Made by a program: the position numbers and the translations under genes
Notes under the pieces: model-generated
Seen by the model: the letters and a program-made list of their open reading frames with translations, nothing else
The model's database searches: none
Told to the model about the DNA's origin: nothing
DNA from: Aquila chrysaetos chrysaetos
Lineage: Eukaryota; Chordata; Aves; Accipitriformes; Accipitridae
DNA: 64,000 bases
Direction: 5' to 3'
Assembly: GCF_900496995.4 (NCBI RefSeq)
Contig: NC_044012.1
Coordinates: forward strand, 1,984,001-2,048,000
Part shown: piece by piece, positions 46,901-57,638 of the stretch
How positions within the stretch are numbered: position 1 is the first letter of the stretch
How the letters are laid out: every line of letters begins with the position of its first letter

Positions 46901-48550
46901 CCATGTCCCAGAGACCCAATGTGCCCAAGTCCCAATGACCCAGAGACCCAATGGCCCCAAGCCCTGATGTCACCAAGCCTTAATGTCCCAGAGACCCGAT
47001 GTCGCCAAGCCTTGATGTCTCCAAGCCCCATGTTCCCAAGCCCCAATATCCCAGAGACCCAATGTCCCCAAACTCTGATGTCCCCAAGCCCCGTGTCCCC
47101 AAGCCCCAACGTCCCAGAGACCCGATGACCCCAAGCCTTGATGCCTCCAAGCCCCATGTTCCCAAGCCCCAATATCCCAGAGACCCAATGTCCCCAAGCT
47201 CTGTGTCCCCAAGCCCCAATGTCCCCGAGACCCAATGTCCCCGAGCCTTGACATCCCAGAGACCCAATGTGCCCAAGTTCCGTGTCCCCGAGACCCAATG
47301 TCCCCAAGTCCTGATGTCCCCAAGCCCTAATGTCCGAGAGACCCAACGTCTCCAAGCCCTGATGTCCCCAAGCCTTGACATCCCAGAGACCCGATGGCCC
47401 CAAGCCTTGATGTCCCCAAGCCCCGATGTCCCAGAGACCCCCATGTCCCAGAGACCCCCATGTCCCCGAGACCCAACGTCCCAGAGACCTAATATCCCCA
47501 ATACTTGATGTCTCCAAGGCCTGTGACCCCAAGCCCCGATGTCCCCAAGCCCCGATGTCCCCAAGCCTTGACATCCCAGAGACCCGATGGCCCCAAGCCC
47601 CGATGTCGCCAAGCCCCGATGTCCCAGAGACCCGATGTCGCCAAGCCCCGATGTCCCCAAGCCTTGACATCCCAGAGACCCGATGGCCCCAAGCCCCGAT
47701 GTCCCCAAGCCTTGACATCCCAGAGACCCGATGGCCCCAAGCCCCGATGTCCCCAAGCCCCGATGTCCCCAAGCCTTGACAGCCCAGAGACCCGATGGCC
47801 CCAAGCCCCGATGTCGCCAAGCCCCGATGTCCCAGAGACCCGATGTCGCCAAGCCCCGATGTCGCCAAGCCCCGATGTCCCAGAGACCCGATGTCGCCAA
47901 GCCCCGATGTCCCAGAGACCCGATGTCGCCAAGCCCCGATGTCCCCAAGCCTTGACATCCCAGAGACCCGATGTCCCCAAGCCCCGATGTCCCCAAGCCC
48001 CGATGTCCCCAAGCCTTGACAGCCCAGAGACCCGATGTCCCCAAGCCCCGATGTCCCCAAGCCCCGATGTCCCAGAGACCCGATGTCCCAGAGACCCGAT
48101 GTCCCCAAGCCTTGACAGCCCAGAGACCCGATGTCCCCAAGCCCCGATGTCCCCAAGCCCCGATGTCCCTCACCGGCAGAAGGCGTCCCCGACGCGGATG
48201 ACGAGGGAGGCAGATCCCTGCCCGCACTTCACGCAGGGCCGCGGGTGGCTGCGGGGACACGGACGGTCACCGGCCACCACCGGGGGCACCGGTCCCACAC
48301 CCCCACCCCCGGGGGGAGGGAGAACACCGGGGGTAGCACCGGAGCGAGCAGCACGGGGCGGCTACCGGAGGGATAACGGGGGAGGGGGGGGGGGGTACGG
48401 CGACCGGCGACAGCACCGGGAGCGGCGCCGGGAGCCCAGCCCGAGCTCCCCGGACCGACCTTCCCACCTGTTTCCCGGGGCTCGTCGTCGTCGCCGCGCC
48501 GGTGCCGCGTCCCCCCCGCACCCTCCATCATCCCCCGCCGCCTCGCACAT
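43968..48550 (-). CDS. CTU2: Cytoplasmic tRNA 2-thiolation protein 2, complete, 15 exons
   Basis: Partner of CTU1 in adding sulfur to wobble uridine 34 of Lys, Glu and Gln tRNAs, using the URM1 sulfur carrier. Exons in transcript order: 48468-48550, 48174-48248, 46411-46489, 46266-46325, 46131-46191, 45840-45949, 45474-45745, 45260-45395, 44985-45116, 44781-44872, 44587-44678, 44415-44496, 44266-44332, 44125-44183, 43968-44031; 487 residues (human 515). Zinc-ribbon cysteines are CVKC at 33-36 and CRGC at 52-55. Next come FVHKFRAMLGKNR and the PP-loop-like LSGGPASSAM. GESCTRVAIKLLTNLALGRG is strongly conserved. C-terminal pairs CLLC and CYSC follow. The start MCEAAGDD aligns with human MCQVGEDYG. 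Intron 2 is almost all satellite. Confidence 0.96.
46545..48172. repeat. 15/16-bp satellite filling CTU2 intron 2
   Basis: About 1.6 kb, roughly 100 units of two alternating types: GATGTCCCCAAGCCCC (16 bases) and GATGTCCCAGAGACCC (15 bases), with TTGACATCCCAGAGACCC and GCCCC/GTCGCC variants. Longer composite blocks recur, especially between 47560 and 48170. Left copies are more diverged than right copies. The array ends a few bases from the splice donor of exon 2. Stop-poor units give open frames of over 600 codons on both strands, which I reject as genes. Confidence 0.95.
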
Positions 48551-48677
48551 GGCGGCCCCCGCTTCCTTCCACCCCGGCTCCGCTCCCCGGCGCACGGCGA
48601 TGACGCGGCGGTGCGCGCTGACGTCAGGGCCACGCCCCTCCTTCCCCCCGCCCACCCTCTCCCCCGCCGCCGCCGCC
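48551..48677. promoter_or_regulatory. Bidirectional CTU2/RNF166 promoter with CRE
   Basis: Only 127 bases separate the two start codons, which face away from each other. A full palindromic CRE (TGACGTCA) lies at 48619-48626, followed by a CACGCCCC GC-type box. The RNF166 start lies inside GCCGCCATGTTG (48672-48683), an exact YY1 consensus. No TATA box is seen. Shared control by CREB/ATF and YY1 is inferred. Confidence 0.75.
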
Positions 48678-51600
48678 ATGTTGCGGAACCTGCTGGTGGC
48701 GGCGGCGCAGCGGCCTCAGGCCCCGGGTGGGTCCCCCCGGCCGCCCCCCCCACACACACACCTCGTCTTCTTCCTCCTCCTCTTCCTCCTCCTCCGGTCC
48801 CGCCGCCGAGGCGCTGGAAGCGCAGTTCAGCTGCCCCATCTGCCTGGAGGTTTTTCACCGAGCCGTCGGTATCGCGGGCTGCGGACACACGTGAGCCGGG
48901 GGGGGGGGGCGGTGGAGGGGACCCCCCCCCCATCCCCGGTCTGTCCCAGTTCCCCCTCCGGGGTCGGAGCTGTCGCTTTCGCTGGGCGCTTCTCCTTGCA
49001 CCGGGACCCCCTCCGGGCCTTCTGCCCTGTGACCCCAGCCGGTACCGGGACCCCCAGCCGGTACCGGGACCCCCAGCCCACCCCTCAACTGACACCTGGG
49101 TCCCGCTGCTCGGCACCGGGACCCCCCCCTCCCATCCCCAGCTGCTCCACCACCACCGGCCTCCTTGCCCCCCAGCCCAAATCCCCTTCCCCTCCCGGGG
49201 GTCCTGCCCTGTCCCGGTACCCCCCCCAGCCCGGACCGTCTGTGGGGTGCACCCAGGGGTCCTTCCCCCCCCCTCCCCACGACCCCAGCCCCCTTCTCCA
49301 TCAGCACCCAGACTTGGTTTCTGCCCCCAGGATCTCCCCCAGTGCTGGCTGGGGGTCTCGCCTGGGTGGGAATCCTGCCCCAGCACCCCCCCCCCGCCCA
49401 ATTTGGGCCACCCACGGGTGCTGTGCCTTGGCCCCCGGGAAGAGGCCACCCGTGGGTGCTGCTGTGGGGAGCTGGGGTCCGCTCATCACCCCAGCGTTTC
49501 GGTGACATCTCCTTGTCCCCCCTTTCACAGCCTGCTTTTGGGACACCTTGGTCTCCCGTGGAGACCGTGGCTTTGCTTGGTCCCCCTCCACTCCCCCCCA
49601 GCTCTTTTGGGGCTGGGGGCACTTCATGCCGGAGCAAGAAGCACCATGACTTTGCCCCCCTGTGCACCGGCAGAGGCTTAGCAACGTGTCGTTCCCCCCC
49701 CCCCCACCGTTCTGGGTGACGTGAGCTGGGTGGGCAGGCGGAGGGGACGGGGACCCCTGTGACAATTGACTTTGTGGGGACCGAGCCGCTTTGCCTCCTG
49801 CCCGGGGCTGCCTCCCTCACGCTTACTCTCTGCTGCTTTGATTTCTCATCCGCGTTCCTGCAGGCGTAAGGGACCTTGAAAGGAGGTGAGCCGTGGCTCT
49901 GACGCGCTTGCTCGCTTTATTCCTGTCCGGCCTGGATGCTTGGCACCGGTTTTTATTTGGCTCCCTTCAAATCCGCTCCTGGATGCGGGTCTCGGAGCAG
50001 TGGCGTTGTCTGTGCCCTGGCTTTACGTCCAGGGAGCTCCTTCGAGGCTTGGGCTGTGCCTGACCTCCCCGTGCCCTCTCCCAAGCTCCCAGTTCTGTCC
50101 ACTTCCTCCCAGTGTGGATACCAATCCCTGGGTTTTGGGGCTGCCCTGCAGCCTGGGGTGTGCAGGAGTCCCTGAGAACGAGTGTGCCCTGGGGCTGGGG
50201 TCTTGCTCACCCCTCTGCCCTCCTCCTCCTCCTGGTCCAGGACGCTGCTGGGCCACTCGACGCTGCTCTCTGTGCCCCCAGGTTTTGCGGGGAGTGCCTG
50301 CAACCCTGCCTGCAAGTGCCATCCCCGCTCTGCCCGCTCTGCCGCATGCCCTTCGACCCCAAGAAGGTGGAAAAGGCTTCCAGCGTGGAGAAACAGCTTT
50401 CGTCCTACAAGGCTCCCTGCAGAGGCTGCAGCAAGAAGGTAAAGCTGGCTGGGGAAGGCTGCCTGTCCCCGTCCCGCTGCTGATCCCGGAGCCATGCTGC
50501 CGGAGGAGGGAAGTCGCTTGCTGCCCGCGGTTCGGTTCGCGGAGTCCCCTGGTTGGCGGGTCCCCAAATTGCGCCTGCGAGGTGTGCTGTCCCCTGCGTG
50601 TCACGGCTGCTGCCGTGAGCCAGGTGCAGAGACAGAGGCACTCTCTCTTAGCTGCCTTTGTCAGCAGACTAGAGCTATTATTAGGCAGCGGGGACCTTCA
50701 AAAGCAGGCTGAGGTCTTTCCTACAACATGGGAAAGGCTGAGACAAACCAGCTCTGCTGCTGCTCCTAACGAGGGTAAGGATTTAGCTCTCGCTTAAGGT
50801 GCAGCGATCCCAACGGCCGTGGGGAAGCTGAACCAGCAGCGTGGCCTGGCCCAGCCTGGGGCAGTCTGATCTGGGATGCTTCTGGGACCGGCTGTAAAGC
50901 TGTGATTCATGGTGCGTCTCCGCTGATGTGTTTTCTGGCTTCCGTTAACTTTGGGGATCTTCTTGTAACTCCCTGGCTGTGGCCCAGGAGCGATCCTGGA
51001 CGGTGTCAAAGCTGTTTGGGGTTTCTGCCTGTCAGCAGTTTTTCTTTTGCAGAGGAAAATGGAGCTAGTGCTACAGTAATGCAGCCTGGGTGGCTTGTGT
51101 GTGACCTCTGGGGATGCGTGCAGCGAGCATGCAACCCCAAATCCCAGTCCTGCAAGGAAGGACGGGCTGGTGCAGCGTTTCCACGCTGGTGCGGGTCATC
51201 CTGCACAGACCAGTGTTTGCTTTGACGTTGGTGGACCAAAACTGCTCTCCCGAGCTGCAGCGGAGGCTCCAGCACTGCATCTGGAAGGTGTCGCAGCCTG
51301 CAGGAACGTTTATTCTCTCCTTGTTCTCCAGGTGACCCTTGCGAAAATGCGCTCCCACGTCTCATCCTGCGCGAAGGTGCAGGAGCAGATGGCCAACTGC
51401 CCCAAGTTCGTTCCAGTCGTCCCCACGTCCCAACCTATTCCCAGGTACTGCCTTGCGTTGGGTAGGGAAACTTGTCCCTCCTTGCAAACTGCACCAATGT
51501 TCCCCTCCGTCTTCATTAGAAGCCCTAAAATCCAAGCATGTGTTTTACTTTCTCTTGGGTATTCACAGCAAGAAAGGTCAGCACCTTCTCCCTCCTGGCA

Positions 51601-53683
51601 TCTGCAGCCCCTGTGCTGCCCTGTGTTTCATATCGTCGTGCCAGAGGAAGGACCGACCAAACCAGGGTGGTTCAGCCCGCGGCTGGGGTGGGAACGGGCT
51701 GGTCTGGTTTCTGCTATGGGTTGGTATCAAAAAAGCTGAGCAGGGGGCGGCTGGGTTAGTTCGGAAGGAGTCAATCCAGCCGTTCCTGGGGGATCTGAGC
51801 TTGTCCTTGCTCTCTTTAGCAATATTCCCAATCGCTCGACGTTCGTGTGCCCGTACTGTGGGGCCCGGAACCTGGACCAGCAGGAGCTGGTGAAGCACTG
51901 CATGGAGAACCACCGCAACGACCCCAACAAAGTGGTGAGTGATGCCGGGGCGCTGGGACAGGCTGGTTCTGTGCAGGGTAACTCCTGGAAATCCAAATAT
52001 GCTGTAGCTGATGCTGCAGCTGAGCCCGCTGGCGTGCAGAGCTGCTGCTGTGCATAAAGTACAACTGTATTTCCAGTTCATTTAGTTTGTTTTAAATGCC
52101 TTTGATGGGAGGTGGGGACCTGCCTCTGTTTGCTTTGCTAGAGGCTCTCTGTAATAAGCTGCCTCCATCCTCCTGTGCCTGCAACCTGGATGGTACTGGA
52201 TTTCCTCTCCCCATCCCTGCTGGGTTGACAGGGTGGGGAACTTGCAGCTCTGCTTACATGCGTGTGTAATTTGTCAGTGAGCTGAAAGCAGCCTGGGCCA
52301 TGTGCCAGAGGCTCTGTGCACCGTGGGATCTGCTCGGGGGGTTGAGGGACCCCCTATTTAGCACATCCTCTGCAAATCATCCTCTGTCAGAAAAGGGGGG
52401 GGACCACTACTCACCTCTCCGAGAGATAGAGGCGGAGGGGTCTGTGAGTCATGGCTCCCTGTCATCCCTGCCTGCTGCAGGTGTGCCCAGTCTGCTCAGC
52501 CATGCCCTGGGGGGACCCCAGCTACAAAAGTGCCAACTTCCTCCAGCACCTCCTCCACAGGCACAAGTTCTCCTACGACACCTTTGTGGTGAGTACAGCT
52601 CTGAGCCGAAATGGGATCATCTTCCCCATGTCCCTTGCTGAGCGGCTGGGAGATGAAACCAGCCCTTCCCTTCCTGTGCCAGGACCAGCCTGTCCCGCTG
52701 TGCAGCCCCTCACGATGGGAAGGGGACGGATCCTCCTTTGGGCTTTGCGGGAGGCACGTGGCACACGCGTAGCCCCACTTGGGAGACCCCCACGGGTGTG
52801 GGGCTGGGCTCCCCGCCTGCCCCAGGGTGTGCTCGAGCTGGTAATCATCAGATGCACCAGGAAAAAGTCTCTGAAGGAGGAGAGGGAAATGTTACTGCTC
52901 TCCATGAAGATGGGTTGTTTCCTCTGCATGCTCCATTAAACTCTTCCCCTGAGGAATTGTAGCACAAAAGCCCTTTTCTTTGAGGCTTCGAAAGTAGTGG
53001 GAGGGGAGCAGCCCAGCCTCAGGGCTTGGGGGGGATCCTGACTGCTGCGTGTGGGGGGTGTCCATGGCCCCACTCTGAGGGTTGCTGACCCCTCTTGTGT
53101 GGGGGTTAGGGTGTGATCGCCCAGCCTTGGGACCGAGGGGAGGTTTTGTTAGCATCCTGCTTTTATTGCAGGGCTGTTACATGTCAGGGAAAGGAACCTC
53201 CAAATATTTACAGAGAAATATCCCCACTTAAGGAGCGATCGCTGTGTTGCATAAACCCGAACCGGAGCACTGGAGAAGCCCGTGGCCTTGCTAGAAAGCT
53301 TTGTGCTTTGGTCACAGCTTCTTGCGTGGGCATGTTTCACCCCTGCCCGCTGCTGGGTCTAAGAGCAGGGCTGACGTTGGCAGATTCCAGACAGGAGAGG
53401 GACCGTGGGCACAAAGGACATCCCAAAGAGCACAACATTCCTGGGACCTGCATGCCAGAGGAGATGGAGGCTTGCAACCTCAGTAGCACAATAACGAGCA
53501 GGAAGGGCTCCTTGCCCGGGCTACCCCTGCTGCTTGATGGAGACTGTGTGGCCTGGGCGTGCTAACTCTTCTGACCGCCCCTCTCTTTTTTTTTTTTTTT
53601 TTTTTTCTTTTTTTTAGGACTATAACATCGATGAGGAGGCAGCATTGCAGGCTGCCCTGGCACTGTCGCTCTCTGAGAACTGA
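48678..53683 (+). CDS. RNF166: RING finger E3 ubiquitin ligase RNF166
   Basis: E3 ligase of the RNF114/125/138/166 family. Supported exons: 48678-48890 (RING start), 50282-50438, 51332-51444, 51820-51934, 52481-52588, 53618-53683. Motifs in order: RING (CPICLEV, CGHTFCGECLQ, CPLC), a CRGC-type zinc finger, a second finger [18 protein letters not shown], then [20 protein letters not shown], and a C-terminal ubiquitin-interacting motif [17 protein letters not shown]. The ATG frame ([12 protein letters not shown]) and the RING frame differ. One reading is a 94-base intron 48727-48820 (GT..AG, phases agree, 225 residues). The other is a one-base excess in a C run, since ALEAQF before the RING matches human LEAQY. 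The last intron has an exceptional T tract before its acceptor. Confidence 0.93.
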
Positions 53684-56400
53684 GGGTGACTGTGGAGCAT
53701 CGGTTCAGACCCCCCTCATCACCCCGTCTCCTTTTGCACACTCGGCCTTCCTGCCGGGGAGGCACAGAGCTCGTCAACCCCCGGCACACCCGGAGACTCG
53801 CTGCCACCTCTCTTCCCTCTCCTCCCTGGGCAAATCCCACCTTGTTTAAGAAGGTGGAGTCTCTTTAGCATCACACTGAACCGGTGAGTGAGCAGAGACG
53901 TCTGCTGCTGGGATGAGAGCGGAGTCGGCGCCGAAGGGCTGGGATCGTTCCTCGGTTAGGCATTTCATATCCATATACGGAGTATATACCTGTATCCAGA
54001 TCTATTTATTATTAGATGCTTTTTGGCACCATTTGTCTTCATGCTCTGTGTTGCAATTGAATAGGTACGTAAAACTATGATGCATTTTATGCAGAAATGC
54101 CCTACTTTGAAACTGTCATCATCCACCTCCTTTTTGAAAAGGAAGAAAACGGCACGGAGCATCTTTTTTTAAACTCTGCAAGGCTATTACCAGAGACGTC
54201 GGTCTGTCCCGTCCCCCGTGCTGCAGGCAGGAGCTGTCTCCTTTGCCTGCTACTGCCCAGGCCAGGCTGAATCCCAGGGCGAGACGGTTGTCCTCGTGTG
54301 CCCTGTGATGGCAGCGGGTTCGGAGGAGTCCATGGGGACGATGTCCGGCGTTCAGTGAAACTCTCACCTTCCTCGTTTTGTACCGGCTCTTGTGATACTG
54401 AGTTCTTGCATTTTTCTACATTAATCGGCGTGATGCCTTTTCCACGTTTTATAGAGCGGGAACAGAAGCTGTTACTCTTCACACTGCAATATCCGTCACC
54501 GGGGACAAGAGTATTTTTATGGAACATTATTAAGAAAGTATATTTTTAAAAAAAAAAAAACCCAAACAAATGAACATGCTGTGGATTTGAAATCAGGCAG
54601 GAAGCAGGAGCCGGACCCTGGGCCGGCAGGTGGGACTCTGCAGGGGCCGTGGGAAGATCGCGGGTGTCCTCTTCGGTTGTTTTGGGGCCGTTCCCTTCCC
54701 TTGTCGTCATGTTTCTCCGCAGGCGGGTGGTGATGCAGGAGAGGCCAGGTCAGAGCAGCACCTCGTCAGCTGGGGGAACGGGTGCCAAGCGGCTCGCTGG
54801 GCTGCCTTTTTGAGGAGCAGCAGCACCACTTCCATTCTCCAAGAGCCGCTTGGCCAGCCGTGCTCTCTGAGCTGCTAACCCTCTCCAGGACGCATGGTCA
54901 GGCTCGGGGTGGCTTAACCCTTGCAGGCAGAGCTTCTGTGGCAGTGCTGGATGTGGCCGCGGGCAGGGCGTAATCTGGAGCGATGGTTTTGTCTCTGCGA
55001 GCGGGCAGCGAGGGAGCAGGCAGGTTAGTTGTGGCACGCTGGCACTCGGTGCAGAGCAGCGGGGTTGTGTCTGGGCGATGGGTGTGTGGGAGGGACGTCT
55101 GCCCACGCAAGACCCCAACGCTGAGCATCCTGTCCCCCTGAAATAGGGGATTGCATTTCCCTCTCCCGGGTCTCTCCCTGGGTATAGGGCACACCTGGGC
55201 AGATGTTGACCTGAGAGATGCTCCATAGCATCCCGGTGACCTGTCCCCCCCGATCCCCTTCCTCTCTGCTCCGCTGGGCTGGGAGAGGGTGGCGGGGAGA
55301 TCTCCTCTGCCAGGCCTTGGATGGGCTGCTGCCAGCCTGAGCGTGGCCCCCCCTGTGCAGAGCTGCGTGCAGGGACCCTGACACCCTTTGGGATCACACC
55401 GGCGACAGGATCAGACCAAGGCTCTCGGTGGAGGAACCACGGGGAGGTGGTGATGTGTGATACCTGCAGACCTGCTAGTTCAGCACTAATCCCACAGCAC
55501 CAGCCGTGCCGCGTTCCCGCAGGGGTCTGCAGAGAAAGAGGTGTGGGAGAGCAATCCCTCTGCATGTCCCTGCTTGGAGAAGTGCCCTTTCATCGTTTAT
55601 CCAAGACCTGGCTCCAGCTCCAGCTCTGCTCTAGCAATACCGTCTTGTTTTTTACTTTTGATTTAAATAGTACTGGGTGTTTTGGGGGCCTGTGAGCTCC
55701 CACGTGCCACCGGCAGCCCTACCAGGGAGCATGCAGAGACCCTCCACTCCCCTGGCAGAAGGCAGGGAAAGGGCTGGAGCTGCTCCGCTCCCCTCCCTCA
55801 AGCCTGCTAGCGAGGAGGGATGGGGTCTTCTCTTACCAGCACGGCATTGCTGGCACCTGCCCAGCCTGGGGGCCATCCCTGGTGGGATGGAGAGCACTTG
55901 CATCTCCCAAAAGGGACCCAGGAGGGTTTCCCTGTCCCATCCTCAGCTGGGACCCTCGGGTTCGGGTCCCAGAGCAGCCTCCATCAGAGCTCTCAGTTGC
56001 AGGGAGCTCCCTGCCTCTGGGGCAGCACTATTAACCTCTCTGTCTCCTTCCTCCTCTTCCTCCTCCTTTTTGCCCTGCGACACTAGAGCAGGGGCAGCAA
56101 CGGCTGCTTTTGTAAAGCACTTTAAGGGCCCAGGCTGCGAGGGTGCAGGCAGGCGCTGCACTGCACAGGCAGCTCCTGCCTCTCCCCACTTTGTGCAGGG
56201 TCAGGTCTGGCTCTGCCTGCCGCCGGCCGGGCTGTGCCGGGGCTCCTGCCATGCCACCGGCCATGCTCGTTAGCGTGTTACCTGCGACTTTTTGCATAAC
56301 TAGAACTTTTAACGAGACGTACTGTTTTTTGAAGAAGAATAAAATCAATGACGTATTTGTAGCAAACCATTTTTCTCAATAAAGGCAGTTTCATCCACAG
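53684..56400 (+). other. RNF166 3' UTR
   Basis: Long non-coding stretch after the RNF166 stop. It becomes AT-rich at 53950-54560, with an ATTTA-type element near 54003 and an A-rich tract near 54550. It ends with two AATAAA signals at 56338-56343 and 56378-56383, followed by GT-rich sequence. No independent exon is seen here. The 2.7 kb length is inferred from the signals. Confidence 0.65.
56338..56383 (+). terminator. RNF166 polyadenylation signals
   Basis: Two AATAAA hexamers (56338-56343 and 56378-56383) 40 bases apart in an AT-rich patch. GT-rich sequence starts about 20 bases after the second, as expected of a functional site. Confidence 0.7.
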
Positions 56401-57638
56401 GTGGCCTCCCTGTGCGGTCTCTGCCCTGGCTCTGGGGTGCGGGACGTGGCTGGGGGTGGGTGCCCCCCACCCTGGCTTATCTGGGCTGCTCCTTCCCCAA
56501 ACGCAGAGCTCGTCTTTACAGCTTTGTCCCCGATTCGTCAACTCCTCCCGTTAATGGCAGCGGTGCCGCCGCAGAAGGTTTGTCAATGCCATTTCATCAC
56601 CCACCACGCTCCCCCAGCCCTTACCTCCCTCTGACCAAGCACTTCACAATCCGCTCTCCCAGTGCCGGCTGTTGCCAAACGTGCCGGGGGCTGGCGTTGC
56701 TGCTGGGGACATCGGGGATCCCCCCCGCACCCCTCCTGGCACCCCCCCAGCTGTGCGCATTGCTGCTGACAGCCATGCCCCCTCCCTGTCAGCCGGGTCT
56801 TGGTGCTCGGAGGGAGGACACGGGGGAGGACGCTTGGCACAGTGCGCTGTTCCCCAAAGCCTCGCTGGCCTTCTGCGGATGTCCCTGGGAGGTGTCCTGG
56901 CTCCGAGCCCCCACGGGGCTGTCGGGGTTCCCCAGGGACACGGGCTGGCTCCGCGCAGCCGATCCCTCCAGCCTGGGCACGGGCTGAACCTGCGTCCCCC
57001 TCCCTGGGGGACCAGCCACTGGTGTCCCCTTGGAGGGGTACAGGGGTTCACCCTTGTCCTGGCGCTGGCCAGAGCATGGCTCCTGTCCCCGGGAGCAGTG
57101 AAAAGTCTTGAGGCTACAATGGCCGGGGCTGATCGCGTTGAGGAACTGCCTTATCTGCTCCCCGGTCCTCCCCAAACAGCCCCCGTGAGCCTTTCTGGGG
57201 CCAGGAGGGCACCACGGCGGAGGGGACGGGCGCGTGGGGCTACCCGTCCCTGCAGGGAGAAGGTGGTGTCGGGGGTCCCCGTGAGCCCGGGTGCCTGCTC
57301 CGTCCTACCCCAGCTGGGTGTCGGGACGGGGGGTGTTATGCCGGGTGTGAGCCAGCCTGGGCAGGGGGATGCTGTGGGCAGCGGGAGCCTGCCTGCGGGG
57401 CGCGTGGGGTGACAGTGCCGGGGGACAGGGCTGTCCCCGATGCCGTCCCTTGTGCTGCTGGCAGCCAAGGCCAGCCCTCGGGCAGCGGTTGGCCCGGGGG
57501 CTCCCCGGGGGCTGCCCATGCTAATGAGCCCCGGGGCCTTATCTGCTGTCACCCGTCGGGACACGACACGACACGGGGACACGACGTGGGGACACGACAC
57601 GGGGACACAACCCTGCCCGTCACCCTGCCTGTCCGGCC
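56401..57638. other. Spacer and presumed SNAI3 promoter
   Basis: About 1.2 kb with no supported exon. GGGACACGACAC-type units repeat in the last 80 bases before the SNAI3 start (about 57558-57612). A GATA-type CTTATCT site occurs near 57538. No TATA box was identified. Confidence 0.5.

Noticed and set aside
46545-48172. CRISPR-like array
   Set aside because: Units are head-to-tail with no unique spacers and no cas genes; the genome is vertebrate.
46120-49505. Open frames of over 600 codons on both strands across the CTU2 intron
   Set aside because: Produced by the 15/16-base satellite. They cover known CTU2 and RNF166 exons in wrong frames.
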